Positions 50,506-61,393 of a stretch of DNA of 64,000 bases are shown one piece after another. The DNA lies in contig NZ_CP007474.1 in NCBI RefSeq assembly GCF_000632845.1, positions 558,001-622,000 on the forward strand. Reading direction: 5' to 3'. The translations under genes and the position numbers were made by a program. The notes below the pieces were generated by a model. It saw nothing but the letters and a program-made list of their open reading frames with translations. It made no database searches and was not told the origin of the DNA. The DNA is from Ehrlichia japonica (GTDB taxonomy: Bacteria; Pseudomonadota; Alphaproteobacteria; Rickettsiales; Anaplasmataceae). Numbering within the stretch: the first letter of the stretch is position 1; the number at the start of each line of letters is the position of its first letter.

Positions 50506-51687
50506 TTACCTATCTATCTCTCCAAATACTATATCTAAAGATCCAATTATAGCTGTTAGGTCGGCTAACATATGACCTCTTGCTATCATATCTATTGCTT
50601 GCAAATGAGCAAATCCAGGAGCTCTAATTCTACACCGATACGGTTTATTTGTTCCATCAGATACTATGTATACACCAAATTCACCCTTTGGAGCTTCAAC
50701 AGCTATATAAGTTTCCCCCACTGGAACACTATAGCCTTCTGAATATAATTTAAAATGATGTATTAATGCTTCCATAGATTCTTTCATTTCTGACCTTTTT
50801 GGTGGAGCAATTTTTCTATCATCTGTTTTTACTGGACCACTTGGAAGACGATATAAGCATTGTTCAAGTAGTTTTATCGACTGCCTGATTTCTGCCATTC
50901 TCACTAAGTAACGATCATAACAATCTCCTCTTTCTCCAATAGGAACTTCAAATTCTAAATTTTCATATATTTCGTAAGGTTGGCTTTTACGTAAATCCCA
51001 AGGAATGCCACAAGCCCTTAACATTGGCCCAGAAAAACCCCAATCTAAGGCCTGTTCTTTTGATACAACACCAATATCAACATTACGTTGTTTCCAAATC
51101 CTATTTTCAGTTAATAAATCGTCAATATCATCTATAAACTTAGGAAAAGTTTTAATGAATTTAAATATATCATCAATTAAATCATCTGGTACATCAGCTG
51201 CTACGCCTCCAGGACGAATATAAGCAGAATGAAATCTTGCACCTGACGCTCTCTCATAAAAACCTAAAATTTTCTCTCTTTCTTCAAACATCCATAATAA
51301 AGGTGTCATAGCACCTATATCCAACGCTTGACTTGATATATTCAATAAGTGATTTAATATTCTAGTTAATTCACAAAAAATAACACGTAAATACTTTGCT
51401 CTAATTGGTATTTCACATTTTAGCAATTTTTCCACACATAAAGAATAAGCATGTTCTTGAGACATTGGAGATACATAATCAAGGCGATCAAAATATGGCA
51501 AAGCTTGTAAATACGTTTTATATTCTATTAACTTTTCTGTCCCTCTATGTAATAACCCAATATGTGGATCTATCCTTTCTATTACTTCACCACCCATTTC
51601 TAAAACTAAACGCATTACACCATGAGCTGCGGGGTGTTGAGGACCGAAATTTAAAGTCATTGGTGTAATCTTGACTTGATCAGACAT
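50506..51687 (-). CDS. nuoD: NADH-quinone oxidoreductase subunit D
   Basis: NuoD is the 49-kDa-type subunit that helps form the quinone-reduction site of complex I. The 393-residue protein starts with the hallmark [19 protein letters not shown] and [12 protein letters not shown] (His and Tyr near the quinone site), and contains [20 protein letters not shown] and the C-terminal [12 protein letters not shown] and [12 protein letters not shown] motifs. The length is standard. It has its own promoter at 51717-51745, which separates it from the nuoG-nuoH unit 218 bases upstream; nuoE follows it closely. Confidence 0.97.
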   Translation of the reverse strand: MSDQVKITPMTLNFGPQHPAAHGVMRLVLEMGGEVIERIDPHIGLLHRGTEKLIEYKTYLQALPYFDRLDYVSPMSQEHAYSLCVEKLLKCEIPIRAKYLRVIFCELTRILNHLLNISSQALDIGAMTPLLWMFEEREKILGFYERASGARFHSAYIRPGGVAADVPDDLIDDIFKFIKTFPKFIDDIDDLLTENRIWKQRNVDIGVVSKEQALDWGFSGPMLRACGIPWDLRKSQPYEIYENLEFEVPIGERGDCYDRYLVRMAEIRQSIKLLEQCLYRLPSGPVKTDDRKIAPPKRSEMKESMEALIHHFKLYSEGYSVPVGETYIAVEAPKGEFGVYIVSDGTNKPYRCRIRAPGFAHLQAIDMIARGHMLADLTAIIGSLDIVFGEIDR

Positions 51688-51716
51688 TTACTAAATTACT
51701 AAATATATAACCATAG

Positions 51717-51745
51717 ATTATGTAAGCACACATAGGACATGTCAA
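51717..51745 (-). promoter_or_regulatory. Promoter of nuoD-nuoE
   Basis: On the minus strand TTGACA (51745-51740) and CATAAT (51722-51717) are 17 bases apart, about 22 bases upstream of the expected start and close to the nuoD ATG at 51687. It explains the unusual 218-base gap after nuoH. Confidence 0.65.
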
Positions 51746-51905
51746 GAACAAGCTTCTAGTGTAAACATAAAGAAAAACTATAATTTTTATATTACATAAG
51801 CAAATGTAAAATTTATATAAAAACATATTTATACAATAAATCACTTTATTGTATAAAAGAACAATAAATGAAAGTAAGATATTTATCTCCATTCTCTTAT
51901 AAACC

Positions 51906-53009
51906 CTATTCATGCAGTATGTATTGCTTACTACCTGTATCTTTATTAGGTAATGAATCCGTATATACTAGAATACCTGAAACCAATACTACCCACAGCA
52001 AAGATATAGGTAAAAATACTTTCCATCCCAATCCCATCAACTGATCATAACGATACCTAGGAATAGTAGCGCGAATCCATATAAAGCAAAATAGTAAAAC
52101 CACTATCTTCAATATAAACCATACAATCCCAGGAATTATATATAAAAAGCTAATGTTTAAAGGTGGATACCACCCACCAAAAAAAAATATTACTGCCATT
52201 GCATTAATTAATATCATATTTGCATATTCTCCTAAAAAGAACAATGCAAATGGCATAGATGAATATTCAACATTATATCCGGATACCAATTCTGACTCTG
52301 CTTCTGGCAAATCAAAAGGATGCCTATTAGTTTCAGCTAAGGCTGAAATAAAAAAAATACATGCCATCGGAAGTAGCAATAAATCTATCCAATAAGGCAT
52401 ATTATGCCGTGCTACAACTATCTCTCCTAATTTTAGTGATCCAGTTGCTAATAATACTGTGACTATAGTTAACCCTATAGATACCTCATATGATATCATC
52501 TGTGACGCAGATCTGATTGCACCTAAAAAAGCATAATTAGAGTTACTTGACCACCCAGCTATTATAATTCCATAAACTCCAAGAGAAGAAATAGCCAAAA
52601 TATATAATACCCCAATATTTATATTAGCAATAGCATTAGGCATTATTACCTCATATCCATCATTCACCATTACATCAGCTCCAAATGGAATCACAGCCCA
52701 TCCTAATAAAGCTAAAGTAAAAGTAATAATTGGAGCAATAAAAAAGCATATCTTATTTGATTTAAAAGGAATAATATGTTCCTTGATAATGAGTTTCACA
52801 GCATCAGCAAAAGGCTGTAATAAACCAAAAGGTCCAACAACATTAGGACCTTGCCTTAGCTGTATTGCTGCAAGAACTTTACGTTCTATATATACTAAAT
52901 AAGCAACGGATATCATAACTGAAATTATTACTGTCATTATTTTTATGAATAACGCAATACCACTACTTATATAACTGAAAAAATCCAAAAAAATATTATA
53001 ATAACTCAT
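51906..53009 (-). CDS. nuoH: NADH-quinone oxidoreductase subunit H
   Basis: NuoH (ND1-like) is a membrane subunit with about eight helices that joins the peripheral arm of complex I to the proton pumps and lines the quinone tunnel. The 367-residue protein has [31 protein letters not shown] and the conserved acidic loop [25 protein letters not shown], all highly characteristic. It begins six bases after nuoG. The usual neighbour nuoI does not follow; nuoD does, after a gap with its own promoter. Confidence 0.97.
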   Translation of the reverse strand: MSYYNIFLDFFSYISSGIALFIKIMTVIISVMISVAYLVYIERKVLAAIQLRQGPNVVGPFGLLQPFADAVKLIIKEHIIPFKSNKICFFIAPIITFTLALLGWAVIPFGADVMVNDGYEVIMPNAIANINIGVLYILAISSLGVYGIIIAGWSSNSNYAFLGAIRSASQMISYEVSIGLTIVTVLLATGSLKLGEIVVARHNMPYWIDLLLLPMACIFFISALAETNRHPFDLPEAESELVSGYNVEYSSMPFALFFLGEYANMILINAMAVIFFFGGWYPPLNISFLYIIPGIVWFILKIVVLLFCFIWIRATIPRYRYDQLMGLGWKVFLPISLLWVVLVSGILVYTDSLPNKDTGSKQYILHE

Positions 53010-53015
53010 ATTTAC

Positions 53016-55070
53016 CTAATTTTTATTTGCAAAAGCTTTTACACAATCTGCCATTATAATAGATGCGCGACTAATTGGATTTGTCATGTAGAAATTAAAA
53101 TCTTTATTAATAAATACACTACTCTTTTCTAAAATAATACTTCCATTAATTGAAGTCCACTTATTAGGAATCAAATTCCCAATATTTTCTTCACGAAACT
53201 GCTCTCCCAATCTTGACAATTTATCTCTAATACAATCTAAAGTATCATATTGCATATTCACTTTTAAATATCTTGATAATTCTTTAATAATTAACCAATC
53301 TTCTTTTGCTATACCAGGAGGAGAAACAGCTATATTTGTTCTCTGTACTCTACCTTCAGTATTAACATAAGTTGCATTTTTTTCAGTATATGCTGCACCA
53401 GGTAATATTACATCTGCAATTTGAGCACCCCTATCCCCATGATGTCCCTGATATATAATAAAAGAAGATTCAGAAGGAGAAATTTCTACTTCATCTGCAC
53501 CTAGTAAATATAAAACCTCTATTTCACCAGAACTTATACCATTAATTATATTAGATATTAGATTAGTATTAGAATTAGGAACAAACCCAACATCCAAACC
53601 ACCTACCCTAGCAGCAGCTTTGTGTAAAACATTAAATCCATTCCAATCATTTCTTAACATGTTAAATTTTTCTGCAATTTTAGCAGCTAATGTAAATATA
53701 GAATTACCATTTTCACCAATTAGAGCATCTTGTCCTATTATCAACATAGGATTCTTTGCATACTTTAATAACTCAGAAAAAGAAGGAACTCTTTCATGTA
53801 AGATATCATCTAATACTAAACAATTATTCCCTAAATTTTCTACTTTATAATTAAAATTATTATATAAACCTAAACTCGCAACTCTAAATCCTCCTTGTAA
53901 ATACCTTTTACGCAGTCTTGCGTTAATTATAGGTGCTTCAAGTCTTATATTTGTATTAATCAATAAACACAAATCTGCATTTTCTATATTAGATATACCA
54001 GTATTAAACACATAAAAAGCTCTGCTGTTAGTAGGTACTATTGATCCATCTTGTCTACATTCTATATTAGTACTACCTAATTCATGCATAAGTTCCTTTA
54101 ACAGCAGCATAGATTCACAATCTGCTAAATCTCCAGAAATTGCTGCAATCTTATTCCCAGAAGTATTACTAATTTTCTTAGCAATTATATTAAATGCTTC
54201 TTCCCATGTTGCAGGTAACAGATGCCCATTCTTTCTTATATATGGCTTATCTAACCTTTGTAATTTTAAACCATCATATGAAAAACGTGCTTTATCTGAT
54301 ATCCATTCCTCATTTATATTTTCATTTAATCTAGGTAATATCCTCATTACTTCTAGACCACGCGTATCAACTCTAATATTACTACATACAGCATCCAATA
54401 CATCTATTGTCTCACAATGGCGTAATTCCCAAGATCTAGCTTTAAATGCATAAGGTTTTGAAGTTAACGCACCAACTGGACAAAGATCTATTATATTACC
54501 AGATAGCTCTGAGGTAATACACTTAGAGATATATGTGTCTATCTCCATATTTTCACCACGGCCAATCGTACCTAATTCATAACTACCAGCAACATCTGAT
54601 AAAAATCTAACACATCTAGTACAATGTATGCATCTAGTCATTGTATTTTCTATCAATGGACCAAAATTCTTCTTTTTTACAGCACGTTTCCCTTCTTCAT
54701 ATCTGCTTTTACCTCTACCATATAGCATGGTTTGATCTTGTAAATCACATTCTCCACCTTGATCACATATTGGACAATCCAAAGGATGATTAATTAATAA
54801 AAATTCTAGTACCCCTTCCCTAGCTTTTTTTATCTTGTCAGTATTAGTTTTAACTATCATACCCTCTGCAACAGGCATTGCACAAGAAGCTGCAGGTTTA
54901 GGTGGACCACCAACAATTTCTACTAAACACATTCTGCAATTACCTGCTATAGCAAGCCTTTCATGATAACAGAACCGTGGTATCTGTATTCCAGCAATCT
55001 CACAAGCTTGAAGTACAGTCATCCCATTTTCAACTTCTATTTCTAAAGAATCTATAACTAATTTAACCAC
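53016..55070 (-). CDS. nuoG: NADH-quinone oxidoreductase subunit G
   Basis: NuoG is the 75-kDa-type iron-sulfur subunit that passes electrons along the peripheral arm. The 684-residue protein shows the ferredoxin-like [2Fe-2S] site (CYHERLAIAGNCRMCLVE, then CAMPV), the His/Cys site HPLDCPICDQGGECDLQDQ, the CIHCTRCVRF and DLCPVGALTS [4Fe-4S] motifs, and a long molybdopterin-oxidoreductase-like remainder. It starts nine bases after the small gene at 55080 and ends six bases before nuoH, so the three form an operon. Confidence 0.96.
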   Translation of the reverse strand: MVKLVIDSLEIEVENGMTVLQACEIAGIQIPRFCYHERLAIAGNCRMCLVEIVGGPPKPAASCAMPVAEGMIVKTNTDKIKKAREGVLEFLLINHPLDCPICDQGGECDLQDQTMLYGRGKSRYEEGKRAVKKKNFGPLIENTMTRCIHCTRCVRFLSDVAGSYELGTIGRGENMEIDTYISKCITSELSGNIIDLCPVGALTSKPYAFKARSWELRHCETIDVLDAVCSNIRVDTRGLEVMRILPRLNENINEEWISDKARFSYDGLKLQRLDKPYIRKNGHLLPATWEEAFNIIAKKISNTSGNKIAAISGDLADCESMLLLKELMHELGSTNIECRQDGSIVPTNSRAFYVFNTGISNIENADLCLLINTNIRLEAPIINARLRKRYLQGGFRVASLGLYNNFNYKVENLGNNCLVLDDILHERVPSFSELLKYAKNPMLIIGQDALIGENGNSIFTLAAKIAEKFNMLRNDWNGFNVLHKAAARVGGLDVGFVPNSNTNLISNIINGISSGEIEVLYLLGADEVEISPSESSFIIYQGHHGDRGAQIADVILPGAAYTEKNATYVNTEGRVQRTNIAVSPPGIAKEDWLIIKELSRYLKVNMQYDTLDCIRDKLSRLGEQFREENIGNLIPNKWTSINGSIILEKSSVFINKDFNFYMTNPISRASIIMADCVKAFANKN

Positions 55071-55079
55071 GCACTACCT

Positions 55080-55298
55080 TTACATACTAGCCCATTCTAT
55101 AGGATTACCGTTATTATCCTGCACTAAATCACCATTATCATATTGACCTGCCATAAAAATTTTGCCTAACTCTCTATTAATATATTTAACTGGCTTTACA
55201 GTTTTACCATTATACATTTTTTGAGCTGTACCTTTTTTCCGTTGTAATGGATTATTCTTACTTGCTGTTTTTGCAACCTTAACCCCTTTCTTAGCCAT
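55080..55298 (-). CDS. Small basic protein, 72 residues, first gene of the nuoG-nuoH operon
   Basis: I do not recognise a family. The N-terminal half is Lys-rich (AKKGVKVAKTASKNN, QRKKGTAQKMYN) and the C-terminal half more structured (VKYINRELGKIFMAGQYDNGDLV, ending NPIEWASM). It is close to nuoG (nine bases), has a strong GGGGGT ribosome-binding site ahead of its ATG at 55298 and a good promoter upstream, so it is almost certainly translated and co-transcribed with complex I genes. A link to complex I assembly is only suggested by position. Confidence 0.8.
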   Translation of the reverse strand: MAKKGVKVAKTASKNNPLQRKKGTAQKMYNGKTVKPVKYINRELGKIFMAGQYDNGDLVQDNNGNPIEWASM

Positions 55299-55336
55299 AA
55301 TACCCCCATAGCTATAAAATCATGAAGTAATAGCAC

Positions 55337-55364
55337 ATTTTATCATTTAAGTTTCCAACGTCAA
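55337..55364 (-). promoter_or_regulatory. Promoter of the small gene-nuoG-nuoH operon
   Basis: On the minus strand TTGACG (55364-55359) and TAAAAT (55342-55337) are 16 bases apart, about 40 bases upstream of the ATG, which has GGGGGT before it. Confidence 0.65.
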
Positions 55365-55520
55365 TAAATTATATAGTTACAATCTTTAATGATTTGTTAT
55401 TTTATTTTAATTTTCTACTGTTATAAAAATACTATAACCTTATCAATTTATATAGAATTATAAATATTAGTACAAACTACATTACTGAAATATCAACACT
55501 TTTTATTATTATTTATGTAA

Positions 55521-57917
55521 TTACGTATCAATATTTTGTACATTTAAAGCATTATTATTGATAAAGTCACGTCTTGGTTCTACAAAATCACCCATAAGTA
55601 CTGAAAATATTGAATCAGCAGCTTCACAATCAGCTATTTTAATTTTAAGGAGTGTTCTTGTCTCAGGATTTAATGTAGTATCCCACAACTGATCTGCATT
55701 CATCTCACCTAAACCCTTAAACCTTTGTAAGGTCATATCCTTTTTACCAAATTCAATAATATTATCTACTAAAGAAGTAGGTGAATTTATTTTTATATTA
55801 TTGTCTTTTGTAGATAAAATAGGCGTATTATAAAAAATATCCTCAATTTCATTACACATATTGATAACACGCTGAATATCTTCTGAATTCATTATTGTAT
55901 CATCAATATAGTACTTATCAACCAATCCATGGGATAACCTGAAAATACTTATCTCATCTTTTTTAGGTATTTCAACATTCCACTCATATTCACAAAAAAC
56001 CTTGTTCAAATGATTAGATATCGCACTAGCAGAATCAAAATTATGCTTCTTAAAGAAAATAATTAACGATTCTAAAACATTCTGAGGAATTATCCTATCA
56101 TAAGACTTTGTTATTTTACTAATATTCATACATTGATGTAAAACTTTAGACAGACTACTACCTGAATAACTTTTGGTTCCAGTAAGAGTTAGGTCTTTTA
56201 TCGCGTTACTAATTATATAATCATGCAGCATATCATCGTTTTTTATATAAAACTCTTTCTTATGTTTTGTAATCCTATAAAGTGGAGGTTGTGCAATATA
56301 TAAATAGCCTTTCTCTATTATCTCACGCATATAACGAAAAAAGAATGTCAACAATAAAGTTCTAATATGTGATCCGTCAACATCTGCATCTGTCATAATG
56401 ATAACTTTGTGATAACGTACTTTTTCAATATCAAAATTTTCAGTACCAATATTACTACCTATTGCGGTAATTAATGATGCAATTTCTGCTGATGATAATA
56501 TGCGATCTAAACTTGCACGTTCTACATTTAATATCTTTCCTTTCAAAGATAATACAGCCTGAGAACGCCTATCACGCCCTTGCTTTGCAGAACCACCTGC
56601 AGAATTACCTTCTACAATAAACAACTCAGATAATTCTGGAGATTTCTCCTGACAATCTGCTAATTTTCCTGGTAAAATGGTAAAATCAAAACCATTTTTA
56701 CTTTTTATTAAATCTCTTGCTCTGCGAGCAGCTTCCCTTCCTTTGGCAGATCTAATTATTCTTTCTAGAATACTAGTGGCTAGTTTAGGATTAGTTTCAA
56801 AAATATTTGTAAGCTTTTCATATACTATACTCTCTACAGCTGTCCTAGCTTCAGAACTTACTAATTTATCTTTAGTTTGAGACGAAAATTTAGGATCAGG
56901 TAATTTTATTGATAACACACAAGTCAAGCCTTCTCTTACATCTTCTCCCAAAATACTTACTTTTGCTTTTTTTAAAAAACCTTCATTTACAGCATAATTA
57001 TTAATACAACGTGTCATAGCTGATCTAAATCCTGCAAGATGAGTTCCTCCATCCTTTTGTCTGATATTATTTGTAAAGCATAACATATTTTCATAATAAG
57101 AATCATTCCAATGCATTGACAACTCTAAGCTGATTCCATGTTCAAGCACGATCCCTTCTATATGAACAATTTTAGTCACAGCAGTCTTATTACGATCAAG
57201 ATACTTTACAAAAGCAGACGTCCCTCTATCTTCTGTATCACTAATTTTAGAACTATCCTTAAAACCAAAAGATGAACTTAATACTTGAGTACCTCTCAAA
57301 TCCTTTAGGTTTATATTAATATTAGAATTAAGGAACGATAGCTCTCTGATACGATTTTCTAGTGTCGAATAACTAAAATTTACAGACGAAAAAATATTTT
57401 TAGACGGCAAAAAAGTAATTTTAGTACCCTTTTTAGTTATATTTTCACCAACTACAGATAATGGTTTTACAGTTGCTCCATCTTCAAAACGCATAAAATA
57501 CTCTTTACCATTACGCCATATAGTCAACTCTAACCAACTCGAAAGAGCATTTACAACTGACACTCCAACACCATGAAGCCCACCTGATACCTTATAACTA
57601 TTGTGATCAAATTTACCCCCAGCATGCAATTGTGTCATAATCACTTCAGCAGCAGATATACCTTCATCTTCATGCACATCTACAGGTATACCTCTACCAT
57701 TATCTATAACAGAAACAGATCCATCACTTTGAATTGCAATATCTATTTTATTACAAAAACCAGCAAGTGCTTCGTCTATAGAATTATCAATAACCTCATA
57801 TACCATATGATGTAAGCCAGATCCATCATCAGTATCTCCAATATACATACCTGGCCTTTTCCTAACTGCATCAAGACCTTTTAAAACAGTAATGGAACTT
57901 GCATTATAATCATCCAT
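55521..57917 (-). CDS. gyrB: DNA gyrase subunit B
   Basis: GyrB is the ATPase half of gyrase, which introduces negative supercoils. The 798-residue protein has the GHKL ATP site (KRPGMYIGDTDDGSGLHHMVYEVIDNSIDEA, GRGIPVDVH, GGLHGVGVSVVNALS), the TOPRIM core (VEGNSAGGSAKQGRDRRSQA, then DADVDGSHIRTLLLTFFFR) and the C-terminal RFKGLGEMNADQLWDTT motif. Length and order are normal. The start ATG is at 57917, with a predicted promoter just upstream. Divergent from pyrB. Confidence 0.98.
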   Translation of the reverse strand: MDDYNASSITVLKGLDAVRKRPGMYIGDTDDGSGLHHMVYEVIDNSIDEALAGFCNKIDIAIQSDGSVSVIDNGRGIPVDVHEDEGISAAEVIMTQLHAGGKFDHNSYKVSGGLHGVGVSVVNALSSWLELTIWRNGKEYFMRFEDGATVKPLSVVGENITKKGTKITFLPSKNIFSSVNFSYSTLENRIRELSFLNSNININLKDLRGTQVLSSSFGFKDSSKISDTEDRGTSAFVKYLDRNKTAVTKIVHIEGIVLEHGISLELSMHWNDSYYENMLCFTNNIRQKDGGTHLAGFRSAMTRCINNYAVNEGFLKKAKVSILGEDVREGLTCVLSIKLPDPKFSSQTKDKLVSSEARTAVESIVYEKLTNIFETNPKLATSILERIIRSAKGREAARRARDLIKSKNGFDFTILPGKLADCQEKSPELSELFIVEGNSAGGSAKQGRDRRSQAVLSLKGKILNVERASLDRILSSAEIASLITAIGSNIGTENFDIEKVRYHKVIIMTDADVDGSHIRTLLLTFFFRYMREIIEKGYLYIAQPPLYRITKHKKEFYIKNDDMLHDYIISNAIKDLTLTGTKSYSGSSLSKVLHQCMNISKITKSYDRIIPQNVLESLIIFFKKHNFDSASAISNHLNKVFCEYEWNVEIPKKDEISIFRLSHGLVDKYYIDDTIMNSEDIQRVINMCNEIEDIFYNTPILSTKDNNIKINSPTSLVDNIIEFGKKDMTLQRFKGLGEMNADQLWDTTLNPETRTLLKIKIADCEAADSIFSVLMGDFVEPRRDFINNNALNVQNIDT

Positions 57918-58224
57918 AGCAAATTATACTTAATTAAGTTACGAGGTATTATATACCGTAGAAAATTTTAGACAAAGTAAAAAAGTCTTTAATTATAAGT
58001 TTAGTATATTATGATAAGCACATATAGCATGTTTTAAGTAATAACATTAAAAATCTCTAATCTAAAATATCAAATAATTGACTAACCTAATATATTGCTA
58101 TTCACTCATGTTATAAAACAACTTGAAGATCAAATTGTAAAAAAATTTCATACAAATATTATAAATAACATGTATAAAATATATAATTCAATCAACAGTA
58201 TTTTTATATAAAAGTAGGAATCTA
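57918..58224. other. gyrB-pyrB divergent intergenic region
   Basis: 307 bases carrying the gyrB promoter on the minus strand and the pyrB leader on the plus strand. pyrB has the ribosome-binding site AGTAGGA just before its ATG. Nothing else is visible. Confidence 0.5.
57948..57975 (-). promoter_or_regulatory. Promoter of gyrB
   Basis: On the minus strand TTGTCT (57975-57970) and TATAAT (57953-57948) are 16 bases apart. The -10 is embedded in the near-palindrome GGTATATAATACC. Confidence 0.6.
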
Positions 58225-59121
58225 ATGAAGACATTACTAGAAATAAGTAATCTAATATCTAATGATGTAGAATCTATTTTTAACCTTACAATGCAATATT
58301 TCAATAATAAAAATCTTAACCACAATATTCTAAATGGAAAAGTCATCATTAACCTATTCTTTGAAAGCTCAACACGTACTTTATCTTCTTTTGAAATTGC
58401 AGAAAAATCACTAGGTGCACACTCCATCACCTTAAATATTAATACATCATCTATAAATAAAGGAGAAAGTATTATAGATACTATTTTAAGTATAAATGCA
58501 ATGAATCCTGATTTAATTGTTATAAGGTCACAATATAGTCAATTTATCAAAAAAATATCTGAATATTTACCAAACTGTTCTATAATAAATGCTGGAGATG
58601 GACACCATGAACATCCAACACAAGCACTAATAGACTATTGTACTATACGTTATATAAAAAAAGATATTAATAATTTAAATATATCTATATGTGGAGATAT
58701 ATTACATAGTAGGGTTGCAAGATCAAATATAAGGTTATTGTCTAGATATGGAGCTAATATAGCTTTAATCGCCCCTCCAACATTATCATGCAATTTGATC
58801 GGTGTATCACACATATACCACAATCTAATCAAAGGAATATGCAATGCAGATGTTATAATGCTATTAAGATTACAAAAAGAACGTATTATTAATTGCGTTA
58901 TTCCTTCAGAAACAGAATACTCTCATTTATATATGCTAAATCATGAAAAATTATTATCATATACAAAAAAGGACGTCATAGTCATGCATCCAGGTCCCAC
59001 AAATAAAGGAATAGAAATTTCTAATAACGTAGCAGAAAAAAATTCCGTAATTTTATTACAAGTAAAAATGGGTGTCGCAGTGCGTAAAGCCATATTACAT
59101 TATTTATTATGCAATAACTAA
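58225..59121 (+). CDS. pyrB: Aspartate carbamoyltransferase catalytic subunit
   Basis: PyrB condenses carbamoyl phosphate with aspartate in pyrimidine synthesis. The 298-residue protein has the carbamoyl-phosphate motif [52 protein letters not shown] and the aspartate-loop [11 protein letters not shown] near the end. Length is normal for the catalytic chain. The ATG at 58225 has a good AGTAGGA site. No regulatory pyrI or pyrC gene is adjacent; truA follows after ten bases, so the two are probably one transcript. Confidence 0.96.
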   Translation: MKTLLEISNLISNDVESIFNLTMQYFNNKNLNHNILNGKVIINLFFESSTRTLSSFEIAEKSLGAHSITLNINTSSINKGESIIDTILSINAMNPDLIVIRSQYSQFIKKISEYLPNCSIINAGDGHHEHPTQALIDYCTIRYIKKDINNLNISICGDILHSRVARSNIRLLSRYGANIALIAPPTLSCNLIGVSHIYHNLIKGICNADVIMLLRLQKERIINCVIPSETEYSHLYMLNHEKLLSYTKKDVIVMHPGPTNKGIEISNNVAEKNSVILLQVKMGVAVRKAILHYLLCNN

Positions 59122-59131
59122 ATGAACAACA

Positions 59132-59869
59132 ATGCGATACAAAATTGTTATAGAATATAATGGTTCTAATTTTATTGGATGGCAAAAACAAAAACATTTA
59201 TCAAATTCCATTCAAGAGATTCTTGAAAAAGCAATATTCAAATTCTCACAACAACACACTACAGTATATGTTGCAGGAAGAACTGACGCTGGTGTACATG
59301 CTTTAGGACAAGTAGCACATTTTGATCTCACAAGAGATTTTGATACATATGTAGTAAGAAATGCAATAAATCATCACTTAACACCTCACGCAATCGCTAT
59401 ATTAAGCGTAGAAAAAACAGATGATAAATTCCATGCAAGGTTCTCAGCAAAAAAACGTCATTACTTATATAGAATAATAAATCGTTATTCACCACTAACA
59501 ATAGATCACAATCGTGCATGGCTTATACATAATCCTTTGAATATTGAAAATATGATACAAGCTATTGAATATATAAAAGGTAATCATGATTTTTCTAGTT
59601 TTAGAGCAAGACATTGTCAATCCAAGAGTCCAGTAAAAACAATAGATGATTTACAAATTATTCATAATAACGAATACATCAATATTCATATTTCTGCTAT
59701 ATCATTCTTACATAACCAAGTACGTATTATTATAGGTACGCTAGTAGAATGTGGAAAGAATAACTTCCCACCAGAACACACAAAGAGTATCTTAGAAGCA
59801 AAAAATAGATCTTGTGCTGGTATGACAGCACCACCATATGGTTTATATTTTGTAAAAGTAGATTATTAA
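59132..59869 (+). CDS. truA: tRNA pseudouridine(38-40) synthase
   Basis: TruA converts uridines 38-40 in the anticodon stem of many tRNAs to pseudouridine. The 245-residue protein opens YKIVIEYNGSNFIGWQKQK, contains the catalytic Asp in AGRTDAGVHALGQVAHFD, and has FHARFSAKKRHYLYRI and SFLHNQVRIIIGTLVECG, the conserved later motifs. Length is typical. It lies ten bases downstream of pyrB in the same direction. Confidence 0.96.
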   Translation: MRYKIVIEYNGSNFIGWQKQKHLSNSIQEILEKAIFKFSQQHTTVYVAGRTDAGVHALGQVAHFDLTRDFDTYVVRNAINHHLTPHAIAILSVEKTDDKFHARFSAKKRHYLYRIINRYSPLTIDHNRAWLIHNPLNIENMIQAIEYIKGNHDFSSFRARHCQSKSPVKTIDDLQIIHNNEYINIHISAISFLHNQVRIIIGTLVECGKNNFPPEHTKSILEAKNRSCAGMTAPPYGLYFVKVDY

Positions 59870-60863
59870 AATTCTATATAATACAAAAAATATACTTTCA
59901 AAAGAAACTAAATCCAGATATAAAAATTCATTCATAATTCTTAAGTAAAATAGTAAAGTAAATATTTAATTGATGACTAGAAATATATATTTTTACTAAT
60001 AATTTTTAAATTAAATAATAATATAAATACAGATAGTTAAAGAGAATATTTAATGTACTATAAGATAATTTATATTTTTAACTATTACAAAAATTTATAG
60101 ATATATGATATTATTAACTCATACATAAGCAATATAGAAGAACTTAAAAGCTGTTGATTCAAATCATTCTTACTTAGATGACTTCTAATTTTTTTGTTTC
60201 TTAGTTATTGAATTTTATAACACATAAAATTCTTAATATTAAATAGTAACTGCTTTTAGCATGTAAGAAATATTAATAAAGGACACCATGGATATATCAC
60301 TGAAAAGTATACTTATATATAATAAATATTTATAATATCTAATTATTTTATTTATTAATTTGACAATGATGCACTTCTACACATAGTTCTGTACATAATA
60401 ACTTTGAATCATTATGATAACTTATAAATTCTTATTATTCCAAATGATATTATTACTTTAGATCTAATACAAGTAAGAACTGAGCTAAAACTGGGTTATA
60501 AATTCATCACGTTACACCATTAAGAATAAATAAATTTTCCTTTATAAAAGCAAGAGAGTGATTGTAAGATCTATATGCAATAGTATGATTCTTTAATATA
60601 TTATTAAATTGATTATCCTTAATTAATAGCAGATTTAAAACAAAAAATATGCAAATTGCAAAGTACAACGGATAACTCTCAGCTTTTTTTTTAGTACACT
60701 ATTTTTTTTCTAATAAACACTACCATAGAAATATTAACTAAATAATCCAACAATATGTAATTTACTGTAAACACGTATAGATGATATAAATCACAAAACC
60801 CAGTGTATACTCATGATACATTGAAATATAAGATAAATTACGTAATAGATATAGAAACCTTTA
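59870..60863. other. Long intergenic region with one coding-like scrap
   Basis: 994 AT-rich bases. At 60428-60523 a 31-codon open stretch without a start codon reads as plausible protein (for example TLDLIQVRTELKLGYKF) and ends in TAA; it may be the tail of a lost gene. A TTGACA lies at about 60359-60364 without a good -10. No RNA gene seen. Confidence 0.35.
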
Positions 60864-61265
60864 TTACTTTAATTTATTATCAAATTTACGAAGTAAACTA
60901 TCATGTATACCAGTAACTGATGTATTCTTTCTTAACAATTTTGTTAAACTTTTTCTATCTACTTTAATATTTTGTACGTCTATAACTTCATTGGTCTGAG
61001 GATCAAAAGTTAATTTTAAAACAAGAGACTCATATTCTCTTGCTGAAAAAAAACGTTTTTTATGAATGCTATAAGCAACATAATACCACACATTCTCTTC
61101 AATAATGCATGGATCACCTATACGCTGTATAACCTGACTACTTAAATCCCCAGTTTTTACACTATTCCATAAATTAACTTCTGAAGCAGGATAGCCATGA
61201 TGAACAACTATAGTACCACAACTACTTAATAAGAATAAAGCTATACAAATAACTCTAGCTAGCAT
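60864..61265 (-). CDS. BamE/SmpA-like outer membrane lipoprotein
   Basis: A 133-residue lipoprotein. The N-terminus LARVICIALFLLSSC is a type II signal with the lipid-modified Cys at about residue 16. The body matches the SmpA/OmlA/BamE fold: LWNSVKTGDLSSQVIQRIGDP, then VWYYVAY, then a KLTFDPQTNEV strand with I(D)VQN. BamE stabilises the BAM complex that inserts beta-barrel proteins, so the porin at 33702 would be one client (inference). The family call rests on the short motif pattern and length. Confidence 0.8.
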   Translation of the reverse strand: MLARVICIALFLLSSCGTIVVHHGYPASEVNLWNSVKTGDLSSQVIQRIGDPCIIEENVWYYVAYSIHKKRFFSAREYESLVLKLTFDPQTNEVIDVQNIKVDRKSLTKLLRKNTSVTGIHDSLLRKFDNKLK

Positions 61266-61290
61266 AAGATCTCAAAAATAAATATCCTGT

Positions 61291-61319
61291 AAGCTACCAT
61301 AATTTCACTAATTGGTCAA
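61291..61319 (-). promoter_or_regulatory. Promoter of the BamE-like gene
   Basis: On the minus strand TTGACC (61319-61314) and TAGCTT (61296-61291) are 17 bases apart, about 25-30 bases before the ATG. Confidence 0.5.
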
Positions 61320-61393
61320 TTTCATAAATCATATATTTTTAAATCTGTTACTCAAAACAAAAATAAACTTTTCTTTTTGCATATTTCTTATAT

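Noticed and set aside
51680-51913. 77-codon minus-strand frame between nuoH and nuoD
   Set aside because: It overlaps both neighbours, is an AT-driven run of Ile/Tyr/Phe codons without a ribosome-binding site, and contains the nuoD promoter.
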